Of a stretch of DNA of 10,534 nt, positions 7,130 to 10,534 are shown piece by piece. The stretch lies in the NCBI GenBank assembly GCA_003450655.1, contig DMFG01000210.1:3004-13537 (forward strand), given 5' to 3'. The first letter of the stretch is position 1. Every line of letters begins with the position of its first letter. The position numbers were made by a program, and so were the translations under genes. The notes under the pieces are model-generated. The model had not been told where the DNA came from, ran no database searches, and worked only from the letters and a program-made list of their open reading frames with translations. The DNA is from Coxiellaceae bacterium (GTDB lineage: Bacteria > Pseudomonadota > Gammaproteobacteria > Coxiellales > Coxiellaceae).

Positions 7130-9394
7130 ATGTTGCAGCGGTTACAGCGCCTCATTGATGATATAAAGACAGCTGACTTATCAGACTCTGTCTTATCAGC
7201 ATTGATTGAGGAAGTAGCAGGTGAGTTGCAGGCCAATGCGACAGCTTTGTATTTTGTTAATCTTGAAACTGCAGATTATGATTTATTAATTGATCATAGC
7301 TCTGATGATATCGATGTGTCATTAGGCGCTCATTTTAAAAGGCATGAAGGCTTTGTGGGTTTAGTGGGAGAACGTGAAGAACCCATTAATATTGACTCCA
7401 TAGTTGATCATGAACGTTATGTTGAAGCATTGCAGTATGATAAAGCTAGATTGCAAGCCTTTTTAGGTGTTCCAATATTTTATCGTGGTGAATTGGTCGC
7501 TGTTTGGACATTTTTCAAGTGTCAAGGCGCTGTGTTTTTGGAAACGGATGAGGCTCTTTTAATCACCATTTGTGCGCAACTGGGTGAAACATTAAATCGT
7601 CTAAGAGCAGAGCACGGTAGTCAGAAATTAGGACGACAGCGTCGACAGTCTTTCGTTTTGGAAGGTATTTCTGGTGGGTTTGGAGTAGCTATTGGGCGAG
7701 TTGTTGTGGTGTATCCACCTGCTGACTTAGAAGCTGTCCCTGAAAAAAACATTAAAAATATTGAATCTGAAATTACACTATTTGAGTTGGCGCTGCAGCG
7801 TGCACGAGAAGAGATGTCTCACTTACAGGCACAAGCAAAGTCCCAGCTTTCCGATGCTGAAGGTGTATTGTTTGATGTGTATATTCGTATGCTAGATAGC
7901 CGATCATTGATGAATGAGATTATCGAGCAAATAAAAACGGGGATTTGGGCACAAGGTGCATTGAAGCGGGTGATTCGTCGACATGTGCAGCATTTTGAGT
8001 CATTGGATGATAGTTATTTGCGTGAGCGTGCAGCTGATTTTAGGGACTTAGGGCGTCGTATTCTTTCGCAGTTGCAGGAAGGTGTTGTACCAGAGCAGCG
8101 TTTTCAAAAGGATATGATTTTAGTGAGTGAAGAGGTCAGTGCTACGGCATTGGTGGAAATTCCAGAAGGTTGTTTAAGTGGTGTGATTTCAGGAGCAGGT
8201 TCAGCTAATTCTCATGTAGCTATTCTGGCTCGTTCATTCGGGTTGCCTAGTGTTATGTCTGTGACAGGTGTTTCACTGGATCAGTTGGCTGGAAAAGAAG
8301 TGATTGTTGATGGGTTTAATGGCCAGGTCTATGTAAACCCTTCTTCTATTATGAAGAAAGACTTCCAACGACTTATTGAAGAAGAAAAACAGTTTGATGC
8401 CCAGTTGGCTACGTTGTGGGATGCACCCACTATCACAAAGGATGGCCATTCAATGGCATTGTATGTGAATACTGGGTTGGATGCTGATAGTGGTTTAGCA
8501 TTAAGTGCGGGTGCAGAAGGTATCGGGTTATATCGAACAGAGTTGCCCTTTATGATGCGTGATCGTTTTCCTAGCGAAGATGAGCAAAGAATGATGTATC
8601 GACAGTTATTAAATGCATTTTCGCCTCGTCCAGTTGTGATGCGTACATTAGATATTGGAGGCGATAAAGTACTGCCGCATTTCCCTTTTATTGAAGAAAA
8701 TCCTTTTTTAGGGTGGCGTGGTATTCGCATTAGTCTGGATCATCCGGATATTTTTTTACAACAGTTGCGAGCAATGCTACAGGCCAGTGAGGGATTAAAT
8801 AATTTATCAATTATGCTGCCAATGGTAACGGCATTATCAGAAGTTGAAGCAGCTAAGGCTTTTGTTGATCAAGCTTTTCGTGAAGTGAAAGGCGAAGGTT
8901 TTGATATTAAAATGCCTAAGTTGGGGATTATGATTGAGGTGCCAGCAGCAGCTTATCAAGCTTATGATTTAGCTAAGCAGGTGGACTTTATATCAGTGGG
9001 TAGTAATGATCTAATACAGTACTTGTTGGCTGTTGATAGAAATAATCCGCGTGTTGCACAGCGCTATAATAGCCTTCATCCATCTGTCTTAGGTGCCTTA
9101 GATGTCATTGTTAAAGGTGTGCATAAGGCGAATCGAACTGTGAGCGTATGTGGAGAGATGGCATCTGATCCCCTAACGGTTTTATTATTACTGGGCATGG
9201 GGTTTGACGCTTTAAGTGTTAATGCGCGTAATTTATTACGAACCAAGTGGATGATTCGTCACTTTGATTATGAAGACGCTCGACAGCTTGTAAAAACTGT
9301 GATGCAGATGAGTGATGCAGCTGAAATCCGTTTACACATGGAAACGGTGCTAGATGATTTTGGTATGGGTGCTTTGATACGAGCAGGATTTTAG
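7130..9394 (+). CDS. ptsP: Phosphoenolpyruvate-protein phosphotransferase of the nitrogen PTS (EI-Ntr)
   Basis: PtsP takes phosphate from phosphoenolpyruvate and passes it to NPr and then EIIA-Ntr. This is a regulatory cascade tied to nitrogen and potassium status rather than sugar import. The 754-aa protein starts at ATG 7130 after GGTGGAAG. An N-terminal GAF domain covers about 15-160 (EGFVGLVGEREEPINI, FLGVPIF). An EI N-terminal region follows (about 178-320, with LFDVYIRMLD and DSYLRERAAD), then the swivelling domain with phosphorylated His362 in GSANSHVAILARSFG. The C-terminal PEP-binding barrel shows GLYRTELPFM (466-475), GGDK (510-513), ENPFLGWRGIR (523-533), VGSNDLIQYLL (623-633) and CGEM with active Cys674. 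The GAF domain separates it from sugar-PTS EI. It has the full family length, with no break. Confidence 0.97.
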   Translation: MLQRLQRLIDDIKTADLSDSVLSALIEEVAGELQANATALYFVNLETADYDLLIDHSSDDIDVSLGAHFKRHEGFVGLVGEREEPINIDSIVDHERYVEALQYDKARLQAFLGVPIFYRGELVAVWTFFKCQGAVFLETDEALLITICAQLGETLNRLRAEHGSQKLGRQRRQSFVLEGISGGFGVAIGRVVVVYPPADLEAVPEKNIKNIESEITLFELALQRAREEMSHLQAQAKSQLSDAEGVLFDVYIRMLDSRSLMNEIIEQIKTGIWAQGALKRVIRRHVQHFESLDDSYLRERAADFRDLGRRILSQLQEGVVPEQRFQKDMILVSEEVSATALVEIPEGCLSGVISGAGSANSHVAILARSFGLPSVMSVTGVSLDQLAGKEVIVDGFNGQVYVNPSSIMKKDFQRLIEEEKQFDAQLATLWDAPTITKDGHSMALYVNTGLDADSGLALSAGAEGIGLYRTELPFMMRDRFPSEDEQRMMYRQLLNAFSPRPVVMRTLDIGGDKVLPHFPFIEENPFLGWRGIRISLDHPDIFLQQLRAMLQASEGLNNLSIMLPMVTALSEVEAAKAFVDQAFREVKGEGFDIKMPKLGIMIEVPAAAYQAYDLAKQVDFISVGSNDLIQYLLAVDRNNPRVAQRYNSLHPSVLGALDVIVKGVHKANRTVSVCGEMASDPLTVLLLLGMGFDALSVNARNLLRTKWMIRHFDYEDARQLVKTVMQMSDAAEIRLHMETVLDDFGMGALIRAGF

Positions 9395-9406
9395 TTTGGG
9401 TATATT

Positions 9407-10198
9407 ATGATAGAAATAGTCATTTTTTTATGTGTTGGATTTTTAACAGGTATAGTTTCAGGCTTGTTTGGTTTGGGTGGAGGAGTCGTTGTTGTACCGT
9501 GTTTAGCAACTATTTTTGTGCTGCATCATGTCGCACCAAGCTTTATTATGCATTTGTCGGTGGGGACGTCGTTGGCAGTGATGGTTGGAACAACGGCTAA
9601 TTCCTCATATCAGCACAGTAAAAAAAATCAGGGTTATTTTGATCTATATTCTCGTTTATTTGTTGGTCTTATTCTTGGAGTTCTGATCGGGTCTATAGTA
9701 GGACATTACTTGCATGGACATGTTTTGCAGATGATTTTTGGTGTGTTAATTCTGTTCGTGGGATTAAATATGCTAAGGCCAGTTAGTATTGAGAGATTAA
9801 AAGAGCGACAATTACCTAGTTCTTATGTTATGCATGGAGTGGCTACTTTTATTGGCTTTATTTGTGCGCTACTAGGTGTTGGAGGAGGGTTTATTACGGT
9901 TCCATTTTTAACTCATTATGGTGTTAAATTACATCTTGCAATTATGGTATCAGCATTAGTGGCATTAACCGTCGGGGTCTTAGGGACTGTTGCTAGTATT
10001 TACTGGGGGTGGGGTTTTACTGCTTTACCTAGAGGTAGTACGGGTTATGTTTATTGGCCTGCCTGTTTAGCTATTATGGTAGGCTCTATATTTACTGTTC
10101 CATTAGGTGCAAAGCTAGCTTATAGACTTCCAGAAAAATTACTTAAACGATGCTTTGCAGTTATCCTGTTAGGAATTGGTCTTCATATGTTATTTTAA
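9407..10198 (+). CDS. TauE/SafE family membrane permease
   Basis: This is an integral inner-membrane protein of 263 aa from the TauE/SafE (sulfite exporter/YfcA-like) family, whose members are linked to export of sulfite or organosulfur anions. The substrate here is unknown. Two repeats each begin with a glycine-rich motif: GLFGLGGGVVVVP (19-31) and ALLGVGGGFITVPF (154-167), typical of the internally duplicated family. About eight hydrophobic segments can be seen, near 4-31, 46-62, 82-101, 107-123, 143-168, 178-199, 216-234 and 247-263. A short charged loop at 127-135 (SIERLKERQ) separates the halves. The ATG lies 12 bases after ptsP. The Shine-Dalgarno is weak (only TTTGGG), so translation may be coupled to ptsP. 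The gene lies between ptsP and lgt, a place where I recall a similar gene in Pseudomonas but not in E. coli. Confidence 0.9.
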   Translation: MIEIVIFLCVGFLTGIVSGLFGLGGGVVVVPCLATIFVLHHVAPSFIMHLSVGTSLAVMVGTTANSSYQHSKKNQGYFDLYSRLFVGLILGVLIGSIVGHYLHGHVLQMIFGVLILFVGLNMLRPVSIERLKERQLPSSYVMHGVATFIGFICALLGVGGGFITVPFLTHYGVKLHLAIMVSALVALTVGVLGTVASIYWGWGFTALPRGSTGYVYWPACLAIMVGSIFTVPLGAKLAYRLPEKLLKRCFAVILLGIGLHMLF

Positions 10199-10235
10199 TC
10201 ATACTGAAAATAACAATAGGTTAAGGTGAGTGTGA

Positions 10236-10534
10236 ATGTTTTATTATCATGAGGTTGACCCGGTGGCTTTTCACATCGGGCCATTGGCTGTGCATTGGTA
10301 TGGTCTTATGTATTTAGTGGGTTTTACTGTTGCTTGGGCATTAGGAGTGTGGCGTGCTGCAAGGAGTCAGGGGCAATGGACCAGTAACCAAGTTGCCGAT
10401 CTTATTTTTTATGGAGCTGTTGGGGTTATTTTAGGTGGGCGTCTCGGATACGTCCTTTTCTATAATTTTTCTTTTTATTGGCACCACCCTTGGTTGGTGT
10501 TTGCGGTGTGGGATGGTGGCATGTCATTTCATGG
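10236..10534 (+). CDS. lgt: Prolipoprotein diacylglyceryl transferase, N-terminal part, 3' end outside window
   Basis: Lgt attaches diacylglycerol from phosphatidylglycerol to the lipobox cysteine of prolipoproteins in the inner membrane, the first step of lipoprotein maturation. Ninety-nine codons are present. The frame starts at ATG 10236 after AAGGTGAG, a good ribosome binding site about 5 bases away. The N-terminus contains [20 protein letters not shown], which matches the E. coli protein closely and includes the conserved HWYG tyrosine. Further on are [12 protein letters not shown] (66-77) and VWDGGMSFH (91-99), with the window ending inside the conserved HGG motif. Two hydrophobic segments (about 14-38 and 55-78) agree with a polytopic membrane protein. 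It lies 37 bases after the TauE/SafE permease with no terminator between them, so it is probably in the same transcript. Confidence 0.96.
   Translation, partial: MFYYHEVDPVAFHIGPLAVHWYGLMYLVGFTVAWALGVWRAARSQGQWTSNQVADLIFYGAVGVILGGRLGYVLFYNFSFYWHHPWLVFAVWDGGMSFH

Noticed and set aside
8329..8730. Minus-strand frame of 133 codons inside ptsP
   Set aside because: It is antisense to the conserved PEP-binding barrel, with Ser/Pro-rich composition typical of a shadow frame.

Overview
The window looks like chromosomal DNA of a gammaproteobacterium with fairly low G+C. Two things support this: the gene order rppH-ptsP-(TauE/SafE permease)-lgt on the plus strand, and a Pseudomonas-type class Ia nrdAB pair. 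The genus cannot be named from sequence alone. There is no rRNA, tRNA, CRISPR array, insertion sequence or phage gene, and the layout is mostly housekeeping.

Region by region: positions 1-873 (+) hold the C-terminal part of a gamma-glutamyltransferase, including the whole small catalytic subunit. It converges on a stand-alone biotin-protein ligase (870-1628, -), and their stop codons overlap in a TTAA. Positions 1686-2201 have no intact gene. They do contain, on the minus strand at about 1730-1944, what I read as a decayed small SAP-domain gene with a TGA at an expected Trp codon and two single-base slips in homopolymers. Next, on the minus strand, come nrdA (3447-6242) and nrdB (2249-3418), 28 bases apart, ending in a strong hairpin terminator at 2203-2241. 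Positions 6243-6629 form a divergent control region. It carries two NrdR-box-like palindromes exactly 32 bp apart and a near-consensus DnaA box upstream of nrdA. Rightwards from it run rppH (6630-7106), ptsP (7130-9394), a TauE/SafE permease (9407-10198) and the start of lgt (10236 to the window edge).

How the genes fit together: nrdAB supplies dNTPs and appears to be under NrdR control, with possible DnaA input. RppH starts 5'-dependent mRNA decay. PtsP is the first phosphotransferase of the nitrogen PTS. Lgt starts lipoprotein maturation. BirA biotinylates the carboxyl carrier protein of acetyl-CoA carboxylase, and lacks the DNA-binding domain that would make it a repressor. GGT acts on glutathione and other gamma-glutamyl compounds. 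No clearly new multigene system is visible. The items most worth a second look are the SAP-domain relic and the paired NrdR boxes.
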